64,000 nt of DNA from Ponticaulis profundi (GTDB lineage Bacteria > Pseudomonadota > Alphaproteobacteria > Caulobacterales > Hyphomonadaceae). The stretch lies in NCBI RefSeq assembly GCF_042659465.1, contig NZ_JBHSSW010000001.1, positions 1 through 64,000 of the forward strand, given 5' to 3'. Shown here piece by piece: positions 33,294-41,839 of this stretch (position 1 is its first letter; the number at the start of each line of letters is the position of its first letter). Under the pieces are notes generated by a model, which was not told where the DNA came from, made no database searches, and saw only the letters and a list, made by a program, of their open reading frames with translations. A program made the position numbers and the translations under genes.

Positions 33294-34015
33294 ACCTTAT
33301 AGCGCGCCAGTCTTTCATAGATGGGCATGGCGGCATCCAGAATGGGCTTCAGCGCATCGGGCAGGTCTGGCAATGGACCCGGCGGCGCGGCGAAGCCCGT
33401 TGAGGCGTTCACGCTTTCATACCAGTGCGGCGCCCAGGCGCCGTCTTCCGGCCTTGGGCCAGAGGGCCAGCTCAGCATTTGCGGGTCCCAGGGGATATCG
33501 AGCCCGTGGCAAACCTTGCGAAGCGTGTCTTCCGGGGCGGCGAGAATGTCATCGCTATCGACCACGAGCGGGCGCTGCCCGGTCAGATTACAGACCGTGT
33601 CGAAAAGCTGTGCCTGAAGCGGAAACCCGATGGCTTCGAGGCTGACTTCATCCATCTTTTTGGCAAATGACGTCAGCACGCGGGCAGGATGGCGGATGAG
33701 AAACGCATTGCGGACCTCTTTCATCCATCGGCGCGGAATGCCGTCCACCATGTGATGGGTCATGTGCTTCTGATACTGGATCGGTGTGTCCACCGGGCCC
33801 TGAGTGAGCGCCTCAATGACGGTCTTCGGATCATCGGGCTGCGAGGCCATGATCTCATCCTGCATGGGATGAATGAGACCTGTCAGAGACAGATAGGCCG
33901 CGTAGAAAGGCTCATCCACACAGCTGGTATCTGCGCGGGCACCAAAGCTGCGCATGGTCGCGGTCGAGAGATTGCGCGGTCCGGACCACATGGCGATGCG
34001 CAGGGGCTCTGTCAT
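33290..34015 (-). CDS. Sulfotransferase-fold protein paired with an aminotransferase
   Basis: 241 residues with an N-terminal P-loop-like W-S-G-P-R-N-L-S-T-A (about 10-19), similar to the 5'-phosphosulfate loop of sulfotransferases, and F-L-I-R-H-P-A-R-V-L-T-S-F (about 105-117) resembling the 3'-phosphate motif. GC and codon use are native. It overlaps the class IV aminotransferase by ATGA, and fusions or pairs of these two are known in bacteria as uncharacterised sulfotransferase-like proteins. The true substrate is unknown. Confidence 0.7.
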   Translation of the reverse strand: MTEPLRIAMWSGPRNLSTATMRSFGARADTSCVDEPFYAAYLSLTGLIHPMQDEIMASQPDDPKTVIEALTQGPVDTPIQYQKHMTHHMVDGIPRRWMKEVRNAFLIRHPARVLTSFAKKMDEVSLEAIGFPLQAQLFDTVCNLTGQRPLVVDSDDILAAPEDTLRKVCHGLDIPWDPQMLSWPSGPRPEDGAWAPHWYESVNASTGFAAPPGPLPDLPDALKPILDAAMPIYERLARYKV

Positions 34016-34941
34016 GAGATCGGCGTCAGATTCTGCGCGACATAGGTCTGGTAGAGCGCGCGAATGCGCTGCGTCACCGGGCCGTTCAGATGTTCGATCT
34101 CGCGGCCATCGACCTCACGCACGGGAGAGACGCCGGCAAAGGTGCCGGTGATGAAGACCTCATCGGCCGAATAGACATCGAACAGGGAGAAGCGCTTCTC
34201 GATGGCGGGAATACCTGCTTCGCGACAGACTTTCAGAATATTGCCGCGTGTGATGCCGCCAAGGCAGTATTCCGGCGGCGAGGTCCAGACCTCGCCATCA
34301 CGAACGATGAAGAAATGGGTGGAGTTGCAGGTCGCGACAAACCCTGCCGGATCCAGCATGAGCGCTTCGTCAGCGCCGGCCTTTTCGGCCTGAATACAGG
34401 CAAGGATGCAATTCAGTTTGGAATGTGAGTTGAGCTTCTGATCCTGCTCGGCCGGTCCTGTGCGGCGGACATGAACCGTGAAGAGACTTTGTCCGCGATC
34501 AATGATCTCCGGCACGGGCGATTTGTATTCCGGAATGATGACAATCGTTGCCTTGCCGATGGTGAAGCGGGGGCCTTGATAGGGGGTCTTCTTGATGCCC
34601 CGTGTCACCATCAGACGGATGTGCACGCCATCCTGCATCTGGTTGGCTTTCAGACAGTCAAAGAGGCGCGCTGTCAGCTCTTCCTTCGTGAGGCCGATAT
34701 CCATGTCGATGGTCTTTGCGCCCGCATAGAGCCGTTTCAGATGCTCCGGGAGGAACGCGATGCCGCCATCCTTGACGCGCAGGCCCTCCCAGACGCCATC
34801 GCCGAGAATATAGCCGCTATCAAAGACGGATACACTCGCTTCATCGCGCTTTTTCAGCTCGCCATTGACCGAAATCAGGATGTCCGCATTGCGCGGATCC
34901 GCGGTGTAATCATGAACGCCATGGGCTTCATCGTCACTCAT
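34012..34941 (-). CDS. Class IV PLP aminotransferase (IlvE/D-amino-acid type)
   Basis: 309 residues, fold type IV. Features: F-D-S-G-Y-I-L-G-D-G-V-W-E-G-L-R (about 41-56), I-R-L-M-V-T-R-G (108-115), the PLP Lys in L-N-S-H-S-K-L-N (about 170-177), and G-G-I-T-R-G-N-I-L (about 228-236) binding the phosphate. It transfers amino groups between an amino acid and 2-oxoglutarate; the branched-chain or D-amino-acid specificity is not decided by eye. First gene of a two-gene unit with the sulfotransferase-like protein. Confidence 0.88.
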   Translation of the reverse strand: MSDDEAHGVHDYTADPRNADILISVNGELKKRDEASVSVFDSGYILGDGVWEGLRVKDGGIAFLPEHLKRLYAGAKTIDMDIGLTKEELTARLFDCLKANQMQDGVHIRLMVTRGIKKTPYQGPRFTIGKATIVIIPEYKSPVPEIIDRGQSLFTVHVRRTGPAEQDQKLNSHSKLNCILACIQAEKAGADEALMLDPAGFVATCNSTHFFIVRDGEVWTSPPEYCLGGITRGNILKVCREAGIPAIEKRFSLFDVYSADEVFITGTFAGVSPVREVDGREIEHLNGPVTQRIRALYQTYVAQNLTPIS

Positions 34942-35097
34942 ATCAGGTCCTGTCTGCTCACATGTCTCGCATCATGCGCGCTTCTGCCCTTTCGGCAATG
35001 GGCACGATGAAATGAAGGATCGGATTTCCGTTCCGAATGGCCACCAATCTGTGCGCACAAAGAATTCGCTTGACCAAATGCCCTGTTTCAACAAATA

Positions 35098-35111
35098 ACT
35101 GACTGGTCAGT
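35098..35111. promoter_or_regulatory. Likely TetR operator
   Basis: ACTGACTGGTCAGT is a near-perfect palindrome 14 bp before the TetR start, followed by AAGGG as ribosome site. ACTGACTGGTCAGT-like sequences are common operators of TetR regulators of efflux operons, so the adjacent TetR gene probably represses its own operon here. Confidence 0.65.
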
Positions 35112-35125
35112 CAGCAAGGGTAGCT

Positions 35126-35752
35126 ATGCAAAGAGCGATGACAGACGAAGCCAAGGATCAACGGCGCCAGGCGCTGTTGTCGGCGGCGTTGAACGAATTC
35201 TTTGAAAAGGGGTTTGCCGCCACCCGAATGGACGACGTTGCGAAACGCGCGAAGCTGTCGAAGGGCACAGTGTATCTGTATTTCGAATCCAAGGAGGCCA
35301 TGTTCATTGCGCTTCTGGAATCTTTGGCTGAACCCAAGATTGAAATGTTTGAATCGGTCATGGAGCAAGTGGAAAGCTTCGAAGTGGCAATCCGAACGCT
35401 GTTCGAGATCGTTCCTGTCATCATTCGTACGACGGAAATGCCGCGCTTTCTGAAGGTGCTGATTGGGGACAGTCAGATGTTTCCCGACATCGTCGCACTT
35501 TACAGGGACGCGTTCATAGAGCGTGCCCTGAAGCTCATCGCTGGCTTGCTGACGCGTGCGCACAATGCCGGGGAGATTTGTGTGGAAGCCCCTGAGCTGA
35601 CGGCCCGGATTGTCGTCGCGCCAGTGGTTCTATCGGGCATATGGCATGTGGTTTTCCGCCAGGATGAGGCCAGCGACGTCGATCTCGAGGCGTTGTTTCG
35701 CATTCATGGTGACATGTTGATCCGTTCACTTAAAGCGGAGGGGGCAAAGTGA
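35126..35752 (+). CDS. TetR-family repressor of the efflux operon
   Basis: 208 residues. The N-terminal HTH is T-R-M-D-D-V-A-K-R-A-K-L-S-K-G-T-V-Y-L-Y-F (about 33-53), with the F-x-x-K-E-A motif after it. The C-terminal helices form the ligand domain. A second Met at 35138 is possible. It overlaps the HlyD gene by ATGA-type spacing (35749-35752), so it is the first gene of the exporter operon it presumably regulates. The inducer is unknown. Confidence 0.9.
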   Translation: MQRAMTDEAKDQRRQALLSAALNEFFEKGFAATRMDDVAKRAKLSKGTVYLYFESKEAMFIALLESLAEPKIEMFESVMEQVESFEVAIRTLFEIVPVIIRTTEMPRFLKVLIGDSQMFPDIVALYRDAFIERALKLIAGLLTRAHNAGEICVEAPELTARIVVAPVVLSGIWHVVFRQDEASDVDLEALFRIHGDMLIRSLKAEGAK

Positions 35753-36702
35753 AAACGAACGCAGTTCTGAAAGTGTGTCTGGCGGGCATTGCCACAATGA
35801 CCATGGTGGGATGCGGCGCTCCCAAAGAGACTGTGCATCTTGGTTACGTCGAAGCTGACTGGATCTATGTTGCGGCACCCGGTGCGGGCCGGATCATTGA
35901 GATAACGGCGCGCGAAGGCCTTCGTGTTGAGGCGGGTGAGGTCCTCTTTCAGTTGGACGATGAAAGCGAGCGCGCGGCACTTGCACAGGCCGAGGCTGGG
36001 GTCAGTGAGACATCGGCGCGGGCGTCCGACCTTGAAACCGGCGCACGTGCACCGGAGATCCGGAGCCTTCAGGCCCGGCTAAGCGAAGCGCAGTCGCGTT
36101 TCAATCAGGCTCAAAAGGACTATGAGCGAGTCATGCCTCTGGTCGAGCAAGGGCTGGAGCCAAGGTCTCGCGGCGATGCGTTGGAGGCTCAACTGGAGGC
36201 GGCGGGGGCTGAAGTCGAAGCAGCGCAACAACAGATTGCCGTTGCAAAACTGCCTGGAAGAGCTGCGCAGAAAGAGGCGGCAAGCGCAGCAACCCGGTCT
36301 GCAGAAGCCGCGCGCGTATCGGCCGCCTATCGCCTGAGCGAGCGCTCCGGTGTTGCGCCACAGGCAGGTCGTGTTGAAGAGATTTTCTACCAGACGGGTG
36401 AGCGCGTTGGTCCCGCGACGCCCATCCTGTCGCTGTTGCCGGATGATGGGTTGAAGGTTCGTTTCTTCGTGCCGCAGTCGGAATTGCCCGCTATTAAAGT
36501 CGGTTCCAGCGTCTCAGTCCTTGCAGATGGTCTCGCCTCACCAGCATCGGCGACTGTGAGTTTTATCTCGCATGAGGCAGAGTTCACACCGCCTGTCATT
36601 TATTCTCGCGAGTCCCGGGACAAGCTGGTCTTCATGGTTGAGGCGCAATTGCCTGTCGAGGGTGGTTTTCATCCTGGCCTGCCCGTTGAAGTCGTCTGGT
36701 AA
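35749..36702 (+). CDS. HlyD-type membrane fusion lipoprotein
   Basis: 317 residues with a lipobox (M-V-G-C, Cys22). Lipoyl/barrel-sandwich half-motifs occur at about 45-75 (A-P-G-A-G-R-I-I-E-I) and about 200-225 (A-P-Q-A-G-R-V-E-E-I-F), separated by a long alpha-hairpin (about 80-195, heptad Ala/Glu/Gln). The C-terminal beta domain has P-V-I-Y-S-R-E-S-R. It is the periplasmic adaptor (YbhG/YhiI-like) linking the ABC exporter to the outer-membrane channel. Its stop overlaps the ATPase start. Confidence 0.88.
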   Translation: MKTNAVLKVCLAGIATMTMVGCGAPKETVHLGYVEADWIYVAAPGAGRIIEITAREGLRVEAGEVLFQLDDESERAALAQAEAGVSETSARASDLETGARAPEIRSLQARLSEAQSRFNQAQKDYERVMPLVEQGLEPRSRGDALEAQLEAAGAEVEAAQQQIAVAKLPGRAAQKEAASAATRSAEAARVSAAYRLSERSGVAPQAGRVEEIFYQTGERVGPATPILSLLPDDGLKVRFFVPQSELPAIKVGSSVSVLADGLASPASATVSFISHEAEFTPPVIYSRESRDKLVFMVEAQLPVEGGFHPGLPVEVVW

Positions 36703-37634
36703 TGACTCAGGATCTGGCCATCGATGTTCACGGGCTCGTCAAACGCTTTGGTTCCAAAACGGCTGTGAACGGCGTGGACATTCAAATGCCCCGTGGTGAA
36801 GTCTGGGGATTTCTCGGTCCGAATGGTTCCGGCAAAACAACGACGATCCGTATGATATGCGGATTGCTGAAAGCGTCGGAGGGGCGCGGTCAATGTCTGG
36901 GCTATGACATCCAGAAAGATGCGAACCGTATCAAGGTTGAGACCGGCTACATGACTCAGAAATTCTCGTTCTGGGGTGACATGACGATCCGGGAAAATAT
37001 CGAGTTCGTTGCCAGACTCTATGAACTGCCCAATCTGCGCCGAACGGTTGACGAGACGATTGAAAAACTTGGGCTGACGAACCGTCAGAAGCAGCTGGCT
37101 GGTGCGCTTTCCGGCGGGTGGAAGCAGCGAATGGCCCTGGCCGCTGTCACAATGCATAATCCACAACTCCTTTTGCTGGATGAACCAACCGCAGGCGTTG
37201 ATCCGCAGGCAAGGCGAGACTTCTGGGATGAGATTCACGAACTGTCGCTCAAAGGCATGACCGTGCTCGTTTCGACCCACTATATGGACGAGGCCGAACG
37301 CTGTGACCGGATTGTCTATCTCGCGAATGGCAACAAGATTGTTGAGGGCAGTGTACCGGAGGTGATCGAACGGTCCGGGCTTTTCACCTTCAAAGGGGAA
37401 GGGCAAGGGATACGCAGACTGGCTGAACGACTGAAAGGCCAGCCGGGTATCGAGCATGTTGCCTATTTCGGTGCGGCACTTCATGTCAGCGGCGTTAATC
37501 CTGAGACAATCCGCGCTGTTCTCGATCAGCAGACAGGACATGATGTCCAATGGAAAGAGGTGCGGCCAAGCCTTGAAGACGCCTTCATCGCACTGATGGC
37601 CGAAGCTGGTGAAGATACGCGGGTGCATGCATGA
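36702..37634 (+). CDS. ABC exporter ATPase
   Basis: 310 residues. Walker A G-P-N-G-S-G-K-T-T-T (39-48), Q-loop after Y-M-T-Q-K-F, signature L-S-G-G-W-K-Q-R-M (about 131-139), Walker B L-L-L-L-D-E-P-T-A-G-V-D, and the switch His in S-T-H-Y-M-D-E-A. The C-terminal 80 residues resemble the DUF4162-like tail of drug and lipid exporters. It works with the ABC-2 permease next door, overlapping it by ATGA. The set is like YbhF-type multidrug exporters. Confidence 0.93.
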   Translation: MTQDLAIDVHGLVKRFGSKTAVNGVDIQMPRGEVWGFLGPNGSGKTTTIRMICGLLKASEGRGQCLGYDIQKDANRIKVETGYMTQKFSFWGDMTIRENIEFVARLYELPNLRRTVDETIEKLGLTNRQKQLAGALSGGWKQRMALAAVTMHNPQLLLLDEPTAGVDPQARRDFWDEIHELSLKGMTVLVSTHYMDEAERCDRIVYLANGNKIVEGSVPEVIERSGLFTFKGEGQGIRRLAERLKGQPGIEHVAYFGAALHVSGVNPETIRAVLDQQTGHDVQWKEVRPSLEDAFIALMAEAGEDTRVHA

Positions 37635-38770
37635 GCGGAATGGTTTCTTCTCTCAGACGCATCTGGGCGGTTTTCACCAAGGAAGCTGTGCAGATGCGAC
37701 GGGACCGTCTCACATCCGCAATGATGTTTGTTATTCCCATCGTGCAGCTGGTGCTCTTTGGATATGCGATCAATCTCAATCCACGTCATTTGCCAGCTGC
37801 GCTGCTGGTTGAAGAACAGACGCCGGTTGTGCGTACGATCACACAGGCTCTGGTGACGTCTGAGTACTATGACTTTGTGATGCAGACCGATGATCCACGA
37901 GCCAGTCAGGAATTGCTGGCCAGAGGCAAGGTCTCATTTGTCGTTTCTATTCCGTCAGGCTTTACGCGCGATCTGGTGCGTGGCGAACATCCGCAGATTT
38001 TAATTGAAGCCGACGCCTCCGATCCTGCGGCAGCCTCCGGAGCGGTTCGAAATGCGCGCGCCATTATAGAACAAGCGTTACGACACGATCTGAAAGGCCC
38101 TTTGAGCGGTCTCGCCACGGGGCCACCAGCTTTCGATTTGGTCGTACATTCGAAGTACAATCCAGAAGCCAAGACGAGTTACAATATCGTGCCCGGTCTG
38201 TTGGGTGTGATCCTGACCATGACGCTCGTGATGATCACTGCGGTCGCGGTGACGCGCGAAGTGGAGCAGGGCACAATGGAAAATCTGCTCGCTATGCCAG
38301 CCAGACCTGCCGAAGTTATGCTTGGCAAAATTCTGCCCTATGTCGTGGTTGGCAGTGTGCAGACAATCGTCATCCTGACAGCCGCGCGCCTGATGTTTGA
38401 CGTGCCCTTTATGGGTGAGCTCTGGGTGTTGTTGATCGGTGTTGCCATCTTCGTCGTGGCGAACCTGTCGCTTGGGTTCACGTTTTCCACCGTGGCCAAG
38501 TCGCAAATGCAGGCCATGCAGCTCACCTTTTTCTATTTCCTGCCATCCATTCTGTTGTCGGGCTTCATGTTTCCATTTCGCGGCATGCCGGGATGGGCGC
38601 AGGCGATTGGTGAAGTTCTGCCGCTTACCCATTTCCTGCGGATTGTGCGCGGGGTGATGCTGAAGAGTGCGACCTTTGCCCAGGTGCAGGCAGAGATGGC
38701 GGCGCTTTGTCTGTTCACCGCTTTTGTGATGGCGCTCGCACTGATGCGTTATCGGCGCACGCTCGACTAG
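37631..38770 (+). CDS. ABC-2 type permease
   Basis: 379 residues: one N-terminal helix (about 35-52), a periplasmic domain of about 120 residues, then five helices, the ABC2_membrane_3 layout of YbhS/YbhR. Typical V-T-R-E-V-E-Q-G-T-M-E-N-L-L-A-M-P (about 203-219) and a late L-P-L-T-H-F-L-R-I-V-R-G (about 335-346) are present. Only one permease is encoded, so it presumably forms a homodimer with the ATPase dimer. Confidence 0.92.
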   Translation: MSGMVSSLRRIWAVFTKEAVQMRRDRLTSAMMFVIPIVQLVLFGYAINLNPRHLPAALLVEEQTPVVRTITQALVTSEYYDFVMQTDDPRASQELLARGKVSFVVSIPSGFTRDLVRGEHPQILIEADASDPAAASGAVRNARAIIEQALRHDLKGPLSGLATGPPAFDLVVHSKYNPEAKTSYNIVPGLLGVILTMTLVMITAVAVTREVEQGTMENLLAMPARPAEVMLGKILPYVVVGSVQTIVILTAARLMFDVPFMGELWVLLIGVAIFVVANLSLGFTFSTVAKSQMQAMQLTFFYFLPSILLSGFMFPFRGMPGWAQAIGEVLPLTHFLRIVRGVMLKSATFAQVQAEMAALCLFTAFVMALALMRYRRTLD

Positions 38771-38784
38771 TCTGGAGAGGTTTC

Positions 38785-40224
38785 ATGTTGCGGATTCCTG
38801 TTTTCGTCTGTCTGACCGGGCTGCCGTTTCTTCTGTCTGGCTGCGCAAGCTGGGCACCTGAGCCGGCGCCAGGACTGGAAACGACAGAATTCAGTACGCT
38901 GAACTGGTCGGAATATGTTGAAGCGGCGAATGTGGATATGGACGCCGGGCGCAACGCCTTCTGGCGCCACACAGACGATACCGTGCTGTCCGGGCTTATC
39001 GAGGCTGTGAACACTCAGAATGTTGATCTGGCCGCAGTCCGGCTACGTGTTGCTGAAGCTCGGGCTATGGCCGATGCAGAGATTGCAAGTCTTGGCCCAA
39101 GCGCGAATGTAGGCGGGTCAGGTGCCTATAATCGCACCAGCTTACACGGCGCTTTGCCGGTGGGTAATTTTCCCGGTTTCGATCCGGACCGTCTGTTATA
39201 CGAGGTCAATTTTGATGCCGGATGGGAGCTGGATTACTATGGCCGGACGGACACGCAGTTCGCTCTGAATGTTGCCCGGATCGCACAGGCGATGGAGATG
39301 GTTACGGATGCGCGCTTCTCTCTCGAAGCAGAACTCGTTCGGGCTTATGTCGACTATCAGGCGGCTGGCCGGGAGCTCGCAGCGCTGGATGTTATTCTGG
39401 ATCGACAGTCGAAACTTCTTGCTGCGATAGAGACTCGCCGGGATCACGGCGAAGCTTCAGACTATGATGTACAGCGCGTAGAGACCCAGCTTTCGGAATA
39501 TCGGACTCATAAGGCACCTTTGGAAACACGGCAGGCCGTCGCAAAATACCAGATTGCCGTTCTGGTTGGACAACAGCCCAATACGCTGCAACTTTCTGAT
39601 GATGGCGACTTACCAGACTTCACGGAAGATCATGTTGATCTGAGTTCCGACGTTCTGAGACAGCGCAGTGACGTGCGTCAGGCTGAGCTCGATTATCTGA
39701 TCGCGGCCAAGCAGCTTCAATTGCGTGAGATTGACCTTCTTCCCAGTTTTCAGCTTTTTGCGCGTGGTGGGCCGAGCACTGCGGACATTACGGAATTACT
39801 GAACCCGGAAAGTCTCGCCCTGAATGTCGGCGCATTGGTGAGTTGGCGTTTGTTCGATGGCGGGCGGCGCAAAAATCTGGTCGATGCGGCGCAGGCGCGG
39901 CTCTCTCAGACAGAACTCGGCTATCGTGCGGTCGTTCTAAGCGCCATGCAGGACATTGAAACAAGCGCAGTTCGTCTTGCGAAACTGCGAGAAAGCCTCG
40001 CCAGGCGTGAGGACGTGACGGCGTCCCGGGACGTGCTGGTCGATATGGCGCAGGCGCGGTTCGATGGTGGAACCGGCACGCTCCTGCAGGTGCTTGAGGC
40101 CGAACGTGATGCCGCCGACGCTTTGATGGCTGAAACAGAGCTTCGAGCCGATGTGCTCAACGCGCAGATCGCCTTTGAAAAGTCTCTGGGTGCTGGCTTT
40201 CCGGTTGTCTCTATAGGTGAATGA
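38785..40224 (+). CDS. NodT-family outer-membrane efflux lipoprotein
   Basis: 479 residues from ATG 38785 with GGAGAGG ahead; an upstream Met lies inside the permease gene. Lipobox L-L-S-G-C (Cys20), then two OEP repeats with the long helices of TolC-type channels: A-A-V-R-L-R-V-A-E-A-R-A-M-A-D-A-E (about 85-105) and A-S-R-D-V-L-V-D-M-A-Q-A-R-F (about 414-430). It completes the tripartite ABC-HlyD-OMF exporter, the last gene of the TetR operon. Confidence 0.92.
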   Translation: MLRIPVFVCLTGLPFLLSGCASWAPEPAPGLETTEFSTLNWSEYVEAANVDMDAGRNAFWRHTDDTVLSGLIEAVNTQNVDLAAVRLRVAEARAMADAEIASLGPSANVGGSGAYNRTSLHGALPVGNFPGFDPDRLLYEVNFDAGWELDYYGRTDTQFALNVARIAQAMEMVTDARFSLEAELVRAYVDYQAAGRELAALDVILDRQSKLLAAIETRRDHGEASDYDVQRVETQLSEYRTHKAPLETRQAVAKYQIAVLVGQQPNTLQLSDDGDLPDFTEDHVDLSSDVLRQRSDVRQAELDYLIAAKQLQLREIDLLPSFQLFARGGPSTADITELLNPESLALNVGALVSWRLFDGGRRKNLVDAAQARLSQTELGYRAVVLSAMQDIETSAVRLAKLRESLARREDVTASRDVLVDMAQARFDGGTGTLLQVLEAERDAADALMAETELRADVLNAQIAFEKSLGAGFPVVSIGE

Positions 40225-40415
40225 TGGACTGATCGCGTTCAGTTTTTTTGCGTCGGTCATTGTCGTCAATCCTCAATCAAAATCACATCTTCCTGTCACA
40301 CAGAGCCGATACGGATCTGACCTGTGCGATGAGACCTGCGCTGCAATTCAGGGGCAGGCGTTCAGGTATTGGGGGCTGGCCGAAGGGCTGTGCCCGGATC
40401 GGGAAGGGCAATCAG

Positions 40416-41768
40416 ATGTTTCGGAAAAATTTGAAAATGCAGGTGGCGAGCGTCGCCGTGCTGCTTGGTCTTGCGGGCCTTGCGGCCTGTCAGAACGACA
40501 CGGTCTCGGCTGCGGAGCCGGTTGAAGCGACAAGCGTCGTCAGCGATGACTTCTTCACCATTGCTGTGATCCCGGACACGCAGAACTATCTCGACTATAC
40601 ACACCAGCTGGCAGAGGGCTTTCCCTTTGATGCCAATGAGATGTTCCTGCAGCAAATGCAGTACATTGCCGACAATCTGGAAAGCGAAGGCGGTGAGATT
40701 GCGTTCGTGACGTCGCTTGGCGATGTCTGGCAGCACCAGACAGAGGAAATGGATGAAGCGCACAAGGCGCGTGGCTTCAAGAAGGTCGCCAGCCCGCTGA
40801 TTGATGCGCATTTTGCGCCAACACCCAAAGTCTTCAGTGTCGAAATGCCAAAAGCTGCCGAAGGTTTTGGACTGATCGCGGGCAAGACGCCGTTCTCGGT
40901 TGTGCCGGGCAATCATGATTATGACGCGATGTGGACGGACAGCCAGTTTCCGCCAAAGGCGACGAAGCCGGAAGAGGTCGATATGAACGATCTTGCCGGA
41001 TCGCTTGGTGTGTTACACCCCGGCGGGCTGGACAATTTCCGATCCGTGTTCGGCGACGACACGGACTTCTTCAAGGACAAGACCTGGTATGTCGCCTCGA
41101 ATGATGGCGGTGCGGACAGCGCACAGATTTTCGAGGCCGGGGGATATCGCTTCCTCCATATCGGGCTGCAGTTTGATCCGCCGAATGCATCTCTTGAATG
41201 GGCTGCAGAAGTGATCCGTCAGCATCCGGGGCTGCCAACCATCATCTCAACGCATGACTATATGTCCAAAGAGGGGGAGCGCGTCGCGAACCGCATTATT
41301 GACGGTCATCTGGTGGACCCGATGCATAACAATCCTGGCATGGTCTGGGATAAATTCATCAGCCAGAATGATCAGATCTTCCTGGTGCTGTGTGGCCACC
41401 AGCACGGTCAGGCCTGGCGAGTTGATGACAATGCCGCGGGCAATCCGGTGTGGCAGGTGCTGGCTGACTATCAGGATCGCGGTCAGACGGCGCTCGATGC
41501 CGGCGTGAAATCGGTGCTGCCGGTGGGCATTGGCGATGGCTGGATGCGGCTGATGAGCTTTGATCTCAGCGGTGAAGATCCGCGCATGATCGTCGAAACC
41601 TATTCGACCTATTATGAAAAGATGAGCCGCAAGACCGAGACGTATGCGGAATGGTACAAGGCGGCGGAGCAGCCGCAAATGACCGACGAAGAATTCCACA
41701 ACGCTGATGATTATGCGGTGATGCTGGACGGGTTTTCCGAGCGGTTTGCTGGCGCGCGCGTTCAGTAG
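40416..41768 (+). CDS. Calcineurin-type phosphoesterase lipoprotein
   Basis: 450 residues from ATG 40416 (GGGAAGGGC upstream). Lipobox L-A-A-C (Cys25). Metallophosphatase blocks are complete: I-P-D-T-Q-N-Y (about 53-59), L-G-D-V-W (about 97-101), P-G-N-H-D-Y-D (about 165-171), S-T-H-D-Y (about 273-277) and C-G-H-Q-H-G (about 326-331). Two metal ions are expected. It is probably an outer-face or periplasmic phosphodiesterase or phosphatase; the substrate is unknown. It has its own 190-bp upstream gap. Confidence 0.85.
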   Translation: MFRKNLKMQVASVAVLLGLAGLAACQNDTVSAAEPVEATSVVSDDFFTIAVIPDTQNYLDYTHQLAEGFPFDANEMFLQQMQYIADNLESEGGEIAFVTSLGDVWQHQTEEMDEAHKARGFKKVASPLIDAHFAPTPKVFSVEMPKAAEGFGLIAGKTPFSVVPGNHDYDAMWTDSQFPPKATKPEEVDMNDLAGSLGVLHPGGLDNFRSVFGDDTDFFKDKTWYVASNDGGADSAQIFEAGGYRFLHIGLQFDPPNASLEWAAEVIRQHPGLPTIISTHDYMSKEGERVANRIIDGHLVDPMHNNPGMVWDKFISQNDQIFLVLCGHQHGQAWRVDDNAAGNPVWQVLADYQDRGQTALDAGVKSVLPVGIGDGWMRLMSFDLSGEDPRMIVETYSTYYEKMSRKTETYAEWYKAAEQPQMTDEEFHNADDYAVMLDGFSERFAGARVQ

Positions 41769-41793
41769 GCCCGCGGCTTTAGAATAGAAGAAG

Positions 41794-41822
41794 AAAGGGC
41801 GACCCGCGGGCCGCCCTTTTTT
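41794..41822. terminator. Bidirectional intrinsic terminator
   Basis: AAAGGGCG and CGCCCTTT form a stem interrupted by one A/C mismatch around an inner CCCGCGGG, followed by a run of six T on the plus strand and preceded by an A-rich run for the minus strand. It serves the convergent phosphoesterase and NHL genes. Confidence 0.85.
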
Positions 41823-41839
41823 ATGTGTCCTGTGGCTGT

